From contig NZ_JARBDC010000003.1 in NCBI RefSeq assembly GCF_036577625.1, positions 62,001-126,000 on the forward strand: DNA of 64,000 nt, read 5' to 3'. The DNA comes from Paenibacillus_AB sp036577625. Its GTDB lineage: Bacteria; Bacillota; Bacilli; Paenibacillales; NBRC-103111. Shown here in pieces: positions 50,965 through 58,699 of the stretch. The position numbers and the translations under genes were made by a program. Within the stretch, counting starts at the first letter, position 1, and the number at the start of each line of letters is the position of its first letter. The notes under the pieces are model-generated. The model did not search any database. It had not been told where the DNA came from and saw only the letters and a program-made list of their open reading frames with translations.

Positions 50965-52245
50965 ATGTCGCAGGAACCATACTCCGAGGAAAAGCTCGGC
51001 CGTCTGTACAAACGGACGCTGCTGGTCGTCGTCATCGCCCAAATTTTCGGCGGAGCGGGGCTGGCCGCCGGCGTGACGGTCGGTGCGCTTCTCGTTCAAG
51101 ACATGACGGGTACGGAACGCTGGGCGGGCATTCCGTCCGCGTTGATCACGCTCGGCTCCGCCGCGGCCGCATTACTTGTTGGACGACTTTCCCAACGTTA
51201 CGGGCGTCGTTTCGGGCTTGTGGCCGGGTTCGGCGCCGGAGGTCTCGGCGCGATCGGAATCGCCGTGGCGGCCGTAGAGCACCACCTGCCGCTCTTTTTC
51301 GCATCGCTGCTGCTGTACGGCGCAGGTACGGCGACGAACCTGCAAACGCGGTATGCCGGAACGGATTTGGCCAAGCCCGATCAGCGGGCGAAAGCGGTCA
51401 GCATGGCGCTGGTGTCGACGACGTTCGGCGCCGTCGCAGGTCCGAACCTGGTCGAAACGACAGGCGGTCTCGCTTCGTCGTTCGGCATGCCCGCCTTGGC
51501 CGGCCCGTTTCTGCTGGCAGCGGCCGCCTTTATCGTTTCGGGTCTCGTGCTTGCCGTATTTCTCCGGCCGGATCCGCTCGTCGCGGCAAAGGCGGCGGCG
51601 GCCGCGCGGAATTCGGAGAAAAGCGGCTCTTTCGGAGCGAAATCGGGCGAAATCGCGTTCGACAGACGGGGGATCGTTGTCGGAGCGGCCGTCATGATAT
51701 TAACCCAAATCGTCATGGTCGCCATCATGACGATGACTCCCGTTCACATGAAGCATCACGGCCACGGACTCGCCGATGTGGGAGCCGTCATCGGCATCCA
51801 TATCGGTGCGATGTACCTTCCGTCGCTTGTAACCGGCTATCTGGTCGACAAGCTCGGCCGTACGGCGATGTCGATCGCTTCCGGCGCCACCCTGCTTGCG
51901 GCCGGCCTTTGCGCAGCCGCAGCCCCAGACGATTCGCTGCCGATGCTGATCGTCGCACTCGCCCTGCTGGGCCTCGGCTGGAACTTCGGCCTGATCAGCG
52001 GCACGGCGCTCATCGTCGATGCGACGCGCCCGGAAGTCCGGGCGAAGACGCAAGGCTCCGTCGATGTGCTGATCGCGTTGGCCGGGGCGTCGGGCGGAGC
52101 CCTTTCCGGCATGGTCGTCGCGCAATCGAGCTACGCCGCATTGTCGTTTGCCGGAGGAGTATTGTCCTTGCTGCTCATCCCGGTAGTCATCTGGTCGCGG
52201 AGCGGCCGCAAGTCGCCAAAGGCTTCCGCCGACCTGCCGTCCTGA
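50965..52245 (+). CDS. MFS transporter
   Basis: About 426 aa, 12 predicted transmembrane segments with a polar central loop (about 215-235). The segment LLVGRLSQRYGRRFGLVAGF is the conserved loop between helices 2 and 3 of the major facilitator superfamily; YLVDKLGRTAMSIASGATLL is its counterpart in the second half. GAAGGGGGGG lies before ATG 50965. It is cotranscribed with the ArsR-rhodanese gene, so it probably exports or imports the compound that regulator senses, perhaps a sulfur compound (inference). Confidence 0.92.
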   Translation: MSQEPYSEEKLGRLYKRTLLVVVIAQIFGGAGLAAGVTVGALLVQDMTGTERWAGIPSALITLGSAAAALLVGRLSQRYGRRFGLVAGFGAGGLGAIGIAVAAVEHHLPLFFASLLLYGAGTATNLQTRYAGTDLAKPDQRAKAVSMALVSTTFGAVAGPNLVETTGGLASSFGMPALAGPFLLAAAAFIVSGLVLAVFLRPDPLVAAKAAAAARNSEKSGSFGAKSGEIAFDRRGIVVGAAVMILTQIVMVAIMTMTPVHMKHHGHGLADVGAVIGIHIGAMYLPSLVTGYLVDKLGRTAMSIASGATLLAAGLCAAAAPDDSLPMLIVALALLGLGWNFGLISGTALIVDATRPEVRAKTQGSVDVLIALAGASGGALSGMVVAQSSYAALSFAGGVLSLLLIPVVIWSRSGRKSPKASADLPS

Positions 52246-52256
52246 CCGGACATACG

Positions 52257-52299
52257 ATCGCCGACCGCACTTATTACGGTGCGGTCGGCGATTTATTTC
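52257..52299 (+). terminator. Rho-independent terminator after the MFS gene
   Basis: Perfect 14-bp stem ATCGCCGACCGCAC (52257-52270) with its complement (52279-52292), 8-nt loop and a T-rich tail. Confidence 0.9.
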
Positions 52300-52324
52300 G
52301 TATCGGTATCGCGATGCGATGCGG

Positions 52325-52942
52325 TTAAGGCTGCGGCTTGTCGTAGTTATCCGACGTAAACACGATGTCGTCGTTTCCTAACCGCAGCACGACTTTATGA
52401 TCGAGCTCGGTAAAGCTTTTAATCGGGCTGCCGAACATAAACGATTTATTGTCGGCTTCCAAGATCGGCGAAGGCAGCACTTGGTAAGGTTTTACTAGGA
52501 AGCCGACAACCGGTCTGACGCCCGAGCTGTTTTTTTCGCCGTAAATCGGTTCCGTTCTTACCAACAATGCCTTGTCGTTCGTAAGTTCCAAATCGATACG
52601 CCAATCGTCGCCCACCACATAAGTCGTAAAGACAAGGTCCTCTTTGCTGACGGGGGAGCCTATGGCCAGAAAATAAGTCAGCGATGCAAAAATGAGCACG
52701 ATTACCGCAAATCCCGCCAGCATTTTTTTGACCGTTTTTTTCCTTACTTTTTTCAGGAAGTCAATTTCCTTTTTATCGGTTTGGGAAGCGGCGTTCTCGA
52801 TTGGAACGGACAGCTTCGCATGTAGCGTTCGGCATGCATCGCACTCCTGCAGGTGTCGATCGATGTCGGTTTCGGTTTCCGCGCTGACCAATCCGTCTAT
52901 GTAGTGCGGGAGCAGATCTTGAACAATATGGCATTTGGTCAT
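52325..52942 (-). CDS. Anti-sigma factor with N-terminal zinc-finger domain
   Basis: A 205-aa membrane protein. The N-terminal zf-HC2 domain has Cys 4 and the H..EC..C set (IDRHLQECDACR, about residues 27-38), as in RsiW/RsrA-type anti-sigma factors. One transmembrane segment lies at about 73-93, and the C-terminal about 110 residues are extracytoplasmic. It begins immediately after the sigma gene stop (TAA then ATG). It should hold the sigma factor at the membrane until an envelope signal acts on the outer domain. Confidence 0.92.
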   Translation of the reverse strand: MTKCHIVQDLLPHYIDGLVSAETETDIDRHLQECDACRTLHAKLSVPIENAASQTDKKEIDFLKKVRKKTVKKMLAGFAVIVLIFASLTYFLAIGSPVSKEDLVFTTYVVGDDWRIDLELTNDKALLVRTEPIYGEKNSSGVRPVVGFLVKPYQVLPSPILEADNKSFMFGSPIKSFTELDHKVVLRLGNDDIVFTSDNYDKPQP

Positions 52943-53422
52943 TTACAACACCTCCATAAGCTTTTGTTTGGCCCGGTAGAAAGTGACTCGTACCCAGCTT
53001 TCGCTTTTGCCGAGTATTTCGCCTATTTCGGCGAACGAGAATTCGCCGGATATTCGCATATGTACGATTTCCCGCATAGGTTCGCTCAAACGGTGAATGG
53101 CTCTATACAAGTCCATCTTGCTGCTCTGAAACAAGGCGGCTTCCTCCGGCGACCTGTTCGGCGAAGGGATATTCGCGTGCAGCTCATGGCTTGCATACTT
53201 TTTCTTTTTTTGAAGCTCCTGATACCAGATGTGCTTGGCGATCTGGCAAAGCCAAACGCTGATTTTGCAGGAGCCGTTATACGTATGAATCGAATATACG
53301 GCGCGGTAAAAGGTTTCCTCCGTCAATTCCTCGGCCGTATCTTCGTCATGGGTAAGGCTAAGCAAGTATCTGTAGACGCTTTTTGCATAATTTTTATAAA
53401 TGTTCTCCATATCCTCCGCCAC
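52943..53422 (-). CDS. ECF RNA polymerase sigma factor
   Basis: A 159-aa sigma-70 family factor of the extracytoplasmic-function group. Region 2 covers about 5-70 (YRYLLSLTHDEDTAEELTEE) and region 4 about 105-155 (FSFAEIGEILGKSESWVRVT). GTG 53422 is chosen because AAGGAGGTGA lies about 7 nt upstream; an ATG four codons later is the alternative. The anti-sigma gene is directly adjacent. Confidence 0.93.
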   Translation of the reverse strand: MAEDMENIYKNYAKSVYRYLLSLTHDEDTAEELTEETFYRAVYSIHTYNGSCKISVWLCQIAKHIWYQELQKKKKYASHELHANIPSPNRSPEEAALFQSSKMDLYRAIHRLSEPMREIVHMRISGEFSFAEIGEILGKSESWVRVTFYRAKQKLMEVL

Positions 53423-53598
53423 TCTCTCACCTCCTTAGACTATATATCTTCAAAATCCGTATTTCGTTACAGTCGGATCTACATTTTTTGAGGCCGTTTC
53501 AGGTCAACGGCCGTTGTTCGCCCAACGAGCCGATTCACGCAACATTCGTTTTGTTTCTATCGTTTTATTGTATGAGTGATGGACAGTGAATTCCATTC

Positions 53599-53859
53599 AT
53601 GGAGGGAAGCAGAGCAGTTGAAAGCTTCAACGAAAACCAATTCATCAGCGTTTACGTCTATTTTTCCGGCCGGGAGGCCGAAAAGGGTCTGAAGGAGTTT
53701 GAGGATAAGACGGCAGGAGCAAGCTTGGAAGCGCACGGCAACAATCAAATGGCAAATGTTTTGCTTTTCTATGTTACGGGGAATGCCTCTAAAGATTATG
53801 ATGGAGGGATTGCAGGTTACGAAATGACACGATTGTTTGATCCGAAAAAAGAAACATAA
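53599..53859 (+). CDS. Small protein of unknown function
   Basis: An 86-aa frame I do not recognise: FNENQFISVYVYFSGREAEK, then NNQMANVLLFYVTGNASKDY and a charged end. There is no signal peptide and no good ribosome site before ATG 53599; an in-frame stop lies 12 nt upstream. Coding is supported mainly because the stop falls 2 nt before a clear plus-strand terminator. It may be a truncated C-terminal remnant of a larger gene. Confidence 0.5.
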   Translation: MEGSRAVESFNENQFISVYVYFSGREAEKGLKEFEDKTAGASLEAHGNNQMANVLLFYVTGNASKDYDGGIAGYEMTRLFDPKKET

Positions 53860-53861
53860 CG

Positions 53862-53917
53862 CAGCGGCAGTCGAGGACTTTTCTTTCCGTCCCGGGCTGC
53901 CGCTGTCTCTTTTTTTC
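53862..53917 (+). terminator. Rho-independent terminator
   Basis: Stem CAGCGGCAG (53862-53870) with CTGCCGCTG (53897-53905), a 26-nt loop, then a T run. It lies between the convergent small gene and the ABC permease gene. Confidence 0.8.
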
Positions 53918-53967
53918 AATGCGAGTCCATCCGGATCATTATGATCTCAGTCCGGACCGCCCGTGCG

Positions 53968-54813
53968 CTACAAATCCTTTCGGCTGAACGCCCGGCACCC
54001 CAGCAAGAGCAAAACCGCCGCATACCCGACCGTATACAGCAGGAATGCATTCGAAGGGACACTCGGCATGGAAAAAGGCCCCATGTCGGCCACCGCCAAA
54101 CCGGCCCAATCCGCTCCTCCCATAGCCTCGTAGAGGCTTCTTCGGTAGACCGAGTCCGTGGGCAGGAGCAGCCCGGTCAGCAGAATCAATTTGTCCAGCG
54201 CGGGATGGCTCCCTTCGTAGGTCGTTATCCCTTCGACCAGCCCGCAGAATAAGGCAAACCCGTACAGCAGGGCGGCGCAAATCCCGTTCCCCAGCATCGG
54301 CAAATAGACGGAGCCCAGCATGGCCAGCGTGAGAAGTAGGAGCGGCATCCAAATAAAGAGCGCGAAGCCGCGCAGCAGGTCCGCGGCAAGCAGGGGAAGT
54401 CCGGCCAGGCTGTGGACGGTCCATACCACGGAAACGAACAAGACTGCGCTGTACACGGCGATCCAGACGGCGTGGCCCAGCCATTTGGCCAGATACAGCT
54501 TCCAGCGGGGGAGGGGGCGGGCGGCGACGGCCAGCAGCAGGCCGTTCTCCTGTTCGCCCGTGACGGTCCCCATAGACGAAAAGAGCACAAAAAAAGCCGC
54601 CAGAAATTGTGCGAAAAAAAGCCCGAGCACCATCAGCACCATACCGTTCATCAAACGTTCGGCGGGGGAAGCCTGATTTTGCCCGACCACGCCGGCCAGT
54701 TCCCGAACCCCGAAGGCGAACAGGACCAAAAAAACGAGGGTCAATATTAGCGTGACCAGAAACACCCGCTTGCGGGTCAGCTCCTTGAACGTCGCGGAGA
54801 TGTACATGGTCAT
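53968..54813 (-). CDS. ABC-2 type transporter permease
   Basis: About 281 aa with six predicted transmembrane segments. The first is VFLVTLILTLVFLVLFAFGV, and the conserved cytoplasmic segment FSSMGTVTGEQENGLLLAVA follows the second. The start ATG 54813 overlaps the ATPase stop (ATGA); the open frame upstream of it is a shadow of the ATPase gene. With the ATPase it forms an exporter or membrane-remodelling pump. It is the last gene of the sigma-headed operon. Confidence 0.9.
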   Translation of the reverse strand: MTMYISATFKELTRKRVFLVTLILTLVFLVLFAFGVRELAGVVGQNQASPAERLMNGMVLMVLGLFFAQFLAAFFVLFSSMGTVTGEQENGLLLAVAARPLPRWKLYLAKWLGHAVWIAVYSAVLFVSVVWTVHSLAGLPLLAADLLRGFALFIWMPLLLLTLAMLGSVYLPMLGNGICAALLYGFALFCGLVEGITTYEGSHPALDKLILLTGLLLPTDSVYRRSLYEAMGGADWAGLAVADMGPFSMPSVPSNAFLLYTVGYAAVLLLLGCRAFSRKDL

Positions 54814-55799
54814 TGCGGCACACCTCCTTGGCGGGACTTGGCCATCCGGAGAAACCAGGCCTCCAGGCTGTTCGGCTCGGGGCCGGATTCGTAGAGCGTC
54901 AGGCCGTTCCGGATGAACAGAGAGCACAAGTAGCCGGCCTGCTCCCGGTCGGTTACGCGGGCGGACAGGAGGGCGTTGCCGCTCTCGTCGGCCTCGACCA
55001 GGCGCAGCAGGGAGGAGAGGGTGCCGCCGACGGCGTCGTTCAGCTCCGCCCATGTGCCCGGGAGCCAGCCGCCAAGCCGGAAGCGCCAGCTGGTACCGCC
55101 GCCTCCGCCATCGCCGGTGCCGCCGAGCAGCTTGTGCAGAGGACCCGACGCCAGCAGCTCGCCACCGTACAGGAAGGCGGCTTCATCGCACAGCTCCTCC
55201 ACATCCTCGAGCAGATGGGTATTGAGGAAAATCGTCACGCCATTGCCCCGGAGCCGTTTCAGCAGGCTGCGAATCTCGTAGCGGCCGACGGGATCCAGCG
55301 CCGAAGCGGGTTCGTCCAGGATGACCAGCTCGGGGTCCAGCAGCAGAGCCGAAGCCAGGCCGAGACGCTGCTGCATCCCCTTGGAGAAGCCGCCGACTCT
55401 GCGGTCCGCGGCTTCGGCCAGGCCGACCAGCTCGAGAATGTCCCGTACCCGGCTGCGGAAAGCGGGCGACCGCGTTTCCCGCGGGCGCAGCCCGCCCAGC
55501 TGACCATGGAAGCGGAGCACCTCCGCCGGGATCAGCCAGTCCTGAAAGCGGAACAGCTCGGGCAAATACCCGAGCTTGCGCCGTGCCTCCGGCCGGCCCA
55601 AGGGCTGCCCCAGCACGGTGGCCCGCCCGGAGTCGGGGCGGTGGAGGCCGGCAAGCATTTTGACGAAGGTGCTTTTGCCGGCGCCGTTGGGTCCCAGCAG
55701 GCCGAAGATGCAGCCCTCCGGCACCTGCAGGGTAATGGAGCGGCAGCCGCCGCGGCCGTTGAAAGTTTTGGTCAATTCCGCCGTGTCGATCATCATCAT
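54810..55799 (-). CDS. ABC transporter ATP-binding protein
   Basis: A 329-aa ABC-2-type ATPase. Walker A is GPNGAGKST (about 37-45), the Q-loop region lies in LGYLPELFRFQDWL, the signature FSKGMQQRLGLA replaces LSGGQ, Walker B is LVILDEPASALDP, and the H-loop is NTHLLEDVEELC. The C-terminal 100 residues contain a Gly-rich linker (GGTGDGGGGG). It overlaps its upstream and downstream neighbours by 4 bp, so stoichiometric synthesis is expected. The transported substrate is unknown; an antimicrobial or envelope component would suit the sigma-factor context. Confidence 0.93.
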   Translation of the reverse strand: MMMIDTAELTKTFNGRGGCRSITLQVPEGCIFGLLGPNGAGKSTFVKMLAGLHRPDSGRATVLGQPLGRPEARRKLGYLPELFRFQDWLIPAEVLRFHGQLGGLRPRETRSPAFRSRVRDILELVGLAEAADRRVGGFSKGMQQRLGLASALLLDPELVILDEPASALDPVGRYEIRSLLKRLRGNGVTIFLNTHLLEDVEELCDEAAFLYGGELLASGPLHKLLGGTGDGGGGGTSWRFRLGGWLPGTWAELNDAVGGTLSSLLRLVEADESGNALLSARVTDREQAGYLCSLFIRNGLTLYESGPEPNSLEAWFLRMAKSRQGGVPQ

Positions 55800-56968
55800 G
55801 GCTTGACAAGCTCCTCCGCGGCCTGCCGGAAGGCGGCTTCCGTCGGGAAATCCTTCGTACTGCCGCTCAGCAATCCCATCCGGTCCCCGTCGAGCCAGAG
55901 CACATAGCGATTCCCGCCGTTTACGGTCATAACCGCATCACGTCCGCCCAGCCGGAGGCTGGCGGTCACGCCGTCCCGGGCCGGAACCGGCAGGGTGCTC
56001 CGCCAATCGCCGATGGCGGCCAGCTTGGTCCGCAGGCTGTCCGGCAGCACGGGCAGCCCCAGTACCGCCTCGCGGACGGCAGCCGCATCGATGCCTTGCT
56101 CCATCGTCAGCTCCGGCTTGCCGAATTGGAGCAGCCGCACCGGCTTGCCCGACAAGGTGCCCTCCGAAGCGACGCCGTCCGGGATGTCCAGCCGGATGAC
56201 TTTGCCGTCCGCTTCGGCAGGCAGGGTGGTGGCGCTGCCCAAACGGGTGAGCAGGCGGTTGACCGCATTTACGTTCAGGTTGAACGTAAGCGTGGCCGCC
56301 GGCTGGAAGGCGGGGGCGGCGGGGTTCTCCAGCCGGAGCAGAGGCGCGCCCATCCGTTTTTCCGCTTCCTCCCATGTGACGGTGCGGGCTTCCCCGCCAC
56401 CCGATTGGGTTAACGTACCGTATTGGGCCAGGTTGAAGCTCCGGTCTCCATCGGGCGAGCCGCGCTCCAGAAGCCCGGAGATGGTCGCCATGTCGTCGGC
56501 CGTGATCCCGACTCCGACCATGTGCTTGATGCGGAAGGTTTGCTGCATGGCGGCCAGCGCCCGGTCCCCCAGGGGAGTGGCGAACAAGCCGATGGCCATG
56601 ACGGCTGCGGCGACTCCGGCGGTCAGTCTCCGAAGTCTGCGCTGGGCCGGCATTTCCGTACGCCAGGCGCCGTTCGCCCCGCCAGCCCGTGCCGTGAGAC
56701 CCGCCTCCGTCGCCTCGCCAACCGAGGACTCTAGCGTCTCTCGATATATTCTCGTTTGCTTCATTTCAATCGCACCATCCTTCTCGTGATCGTCTTCATT
56801 CCCGTCCAATCGTGCCTCGATCCTTGCTTCGTCCGAACGCGGACTTTCCTCCGCCTGCCTCCAAAACGCCGGTACCGGCTCCCGGGCCGCCAGCCTCTCG
56901 AACCGTTCCCAAGCCCGGTCCGTATCAAAATCCGGCTCCCCGCCGGTCCGCTTCTTTTCGTCCGCCAT
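55796..56968 (-). CDS. Anti-sigma-like membrane protein
   Basis: A 390-aa protein with a long charged cytosolic N-terminus (about 1-105), one transmembrane segment (LTAGVAAAVMAIGLFATPLG, about 114-133) and an extracytoplasmic domain of about 255 residues resembling DUF4367-type sensor domains. No zinc-finger cysteine set is present, so it differs from the anti-sigma at 52325. It overlaps the sigma gene by 44 bp and the ATPase gene by 4 bp. The position between sigma factor and transporter suggests that it regulates the sigma factor; this is inference from context. Confidence 0.78.
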   Translation of the reverse strand: MADEKKRTGGEPDFDTDRAWERFERLAAREPVPAFWRQAEESPRSDEARIEARLDGNEDDHEKDGAIEMKQTRIYRETLESSVGEATEAGLTARAGGANGAWRTEMPAQRRLRRLTAGVAAAVMAIGLFATPLGDRALAAMQQTFRIKHMVGVGITADDMATISGLLERGSPDGDRSFNLAQYGTLTQSGGGEARTVTWEEAEKRMGAPLLRLENPAAPAFQPAATLTFNLNVNAVNRLLTRLGSATTLPAEADGKVIRLDIPDGVASEGTLSGKPVRLLQFGKPELTMEQGIDAAAVREAVLGLPVLPDSLRTKLAAIGDWRSTLPVPARDGVTASLRLGGRDAVMTVNGGNRYVLWLDGDRMGLLSGSTKDFPTEAAFRQAAEELVKP

Positions 56969-57494
56969 CGTGCCGCTCCTCCTCCTGCCCGTATTTTTTC
57001 TTCAGCCGTTCCTCCGCCCGGGCCAGCAGCGAGCCGACAATCTTCGGGTTAACCTCCAGCCGGAGGGCGATCTCCTCGTAGCTGTACCCTTCCTCCCGAA
57101 GCAGAAGGGCGGTCCGGTCCCGGTCCGAGAGCTTCTGCAGCACCCTACGGACCACATCTATTTCCCACTCGCGGATGACCTCCGTCTCTCCCGAAGGGGC
57201 GGCGCCTTCCGACCAAGCCGCCACACGGGCGGTTTCCTTTTCCAATAGCGTCTTGCCCGACGACCGATGTCTCAAATAATCGTAGCCGACCCGGGTCAGC
57301 ACCCGGTGCAGCCAAGCGCCGACGGCCTCCAGCCGGTCCGGAGGGCTCCGGTAAAGCCGCAGGAACACCTCTTGGGCCAAATCTTCCGCCGCCGCATAAT
57401 CGCCGGTCAACGCATAGAGCTTCCGCGCCACTCCGGGGTAATGCTCCCGGAACAAGCGCTGGAACAGCTCGGGTACTTGCGAGCCTTCCTCCAT
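56925..57494 (-). CDS. ECF RNA polymerase sigma factor
   Basis: A 189-aa sigma factor. Region 2 includes LTGDYAAAEDLAQEVFLRLY (about 30-49) and region 4 includes YSYEEIALRLEVNPKIVGSL (about 138-157). The charged tail (GQEEERHDGGRKEADRRG) is encoded in the part overlapping the next gene. It heads a four-gene coupled operon with the anti-sigma-like protein and an ABC exporter. The 265 bp upstream on this strand hold its promoter region, but I could not identify a clear hexamer pair. Confidence 0.92.
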   Translation of the reverse strand: MEEGSQVPELFQRLFREHYPGVARKLYALTGDYAAAEDLAQEVFLRLYRSPPDRLEAVGAWLHRVLTRVGYDYLRHRSSGKTLLEKETARVAAWSEGAAPSGETEVIREWEIDVVRRVLQKLSDRDRTALLLREEGYSYEEIALRLEVNPKIVGSLLARAEERLKKKYGQEEERHDGGRKEADRRGAGF

Positions 57495-57759
57495 GTTGCC
57501 GCCGTCCCCCCTTTCGCTTATAAGACGGATGCCGGATCGATTTTGTAGCAGTGTAAAAAAACTTAGACGGCCATAACTTTCGTATCGAATCGCAGCTAAT
57601 GCTGGTGAAGAAAAAGATATGCCGGAAGTTCGATTCGTGTATTCAACCGCAATCCGGGAACCTGCTACTATGAAGGTAAGTATAAATCGGACGAACGCCG
57701 CGACCGTGACTTCCGGTTTCTGTCGGACTGACGGCAGCCCGCGGGCATGAATGCGGCGA

Positions 57760-58578
57760 TCAGATCCGGTGGGCTTTCCGGTATTCGGAAGGACTGATGC
57801 CCGTCTTTTGCGAGAACACGCGACTCAAGTAGTAGCCGTTGGCGTAGCCGCACACCGCTGCGATCGCATCGAGTGTCAGCCTCGTTTCCGACAGCAGGGC
57901 GCATGCCTTGTCCAGCCTGAGTTCGCTCACGAAGTCGCTTGGGTTGACGCCGAATTTGCGCCGGAATCGTCTGCTGAATTGGACGGTGCTCAAGCCGAGC
58001 CGGTCGGACAGTTGGTTGATGCCGAACGGTTGGTAAGCGTTTTCGATCAGAACCGTTCTCGCCTCGTCCATTAGCGGGTCGTCGTGCTCGGGCTTCGAAT
58101 GGCGCCGGCTGTTCTCGTACTCCCAGCCGTACTGATGCCACAAATCGTGCACCAGGAAGTTCCGTCTTGCGACGGACGGAGCATCCATCCGGGATTTGAG
58201 CATGCGGAAGTACGCGCAATTGTTGGCGAAGCGCTGCTTGTCGGTGATTACGATATGCCCCGACGGGTTCGGATGCAGGCACTCATCGTCCCGGATGTCT
58301 TCGCCGGCCTCGCTTCGCCAGGTGAAGTACAGCACGAGGAACGTGGTAGGTCGAAGCATACCGCGCTTCAATGCCGTGTTCGGCGGACATAGCACGAGGC
58401 TGCCCTTCTCCGCGATTCCCCGATGCCTCCCGAGCTCGAAGCGGAAGCTTCCGGACTCCACGGCGAACAGCACCCACAGCGGGCTCTGGTCCTCGTCTTT
58501 CTCGAAACGGGCTTTGTCGCGCCAGCCGACCAAGGTGACGACGTGAGGGAGAAGTTCTTGGGGATGGTAGATAGGCAT
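57760..58578 (-). CDS. AraC family transcriptional regulator
   Basis: A 272-aa regulator. The N-terminal sensor half has SGSFRFELGRHRGIAEKGSL and LCPPNTALKRG, and the C-terminal double HTH has FGINQLSDRLGLSTVQFSRR and LDAIAAVCGYANGYYLSRVF. It is divergent from the FAD oxidoreductase/SBP pair across a 121-bp gap, and probably controls that pair. The same AraC//module arrangement occurs at 5606-8005. Confidence 0.92.
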   Translation of the reverse strand: MPIYHPQELLPHVVTLVGWRDKARFEKDEDQSPLWVLFAVESGSFRFELGRHRGIAEKGSLVLCPPNTALKRGMLRPTTFLVLYFTWRSEAGEDIRDDECLHPNPSGHIVITDKQRFANNCAYFRMLKSRMDAPSVARRNFLVHDLWHQYGWEYENSRRHSKPEHDDPLMDEARTVLIENAYQPFGINQLSDRLGLSTVQFSRRFRRKFGVNPSDFVSELRLDKACALLSETRLTLDAIAAVCGYANGYYLSRVFSQKTGISPSEYRKAHRI

Positions 58579-58699
58579 TCGGGCTCACCCTTATCTCGGA
58601 AAGTATGGGTCATCGATAAGAATACCGGATCGTCCTGCGAAAAGAAAGAGATTCCCGTAGCGGGATATGCGGGCGAACGACAAGAGGGAGAGAGTCGAC

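Noticed and set aside
53423..53530. TGTAAC-like -35 considered as an ECF autoregulatory promoter of the sigma gene
   Set aside because: No matching -10 was found at the expected 15-17 nt distance.
53557..53919. 120-codon minus-strand frame over the small unknown gene
   Set aside because: It runs through the plus-strand terminator and has no ribosome site; the plus-strand frame ends exactly before that terminator.
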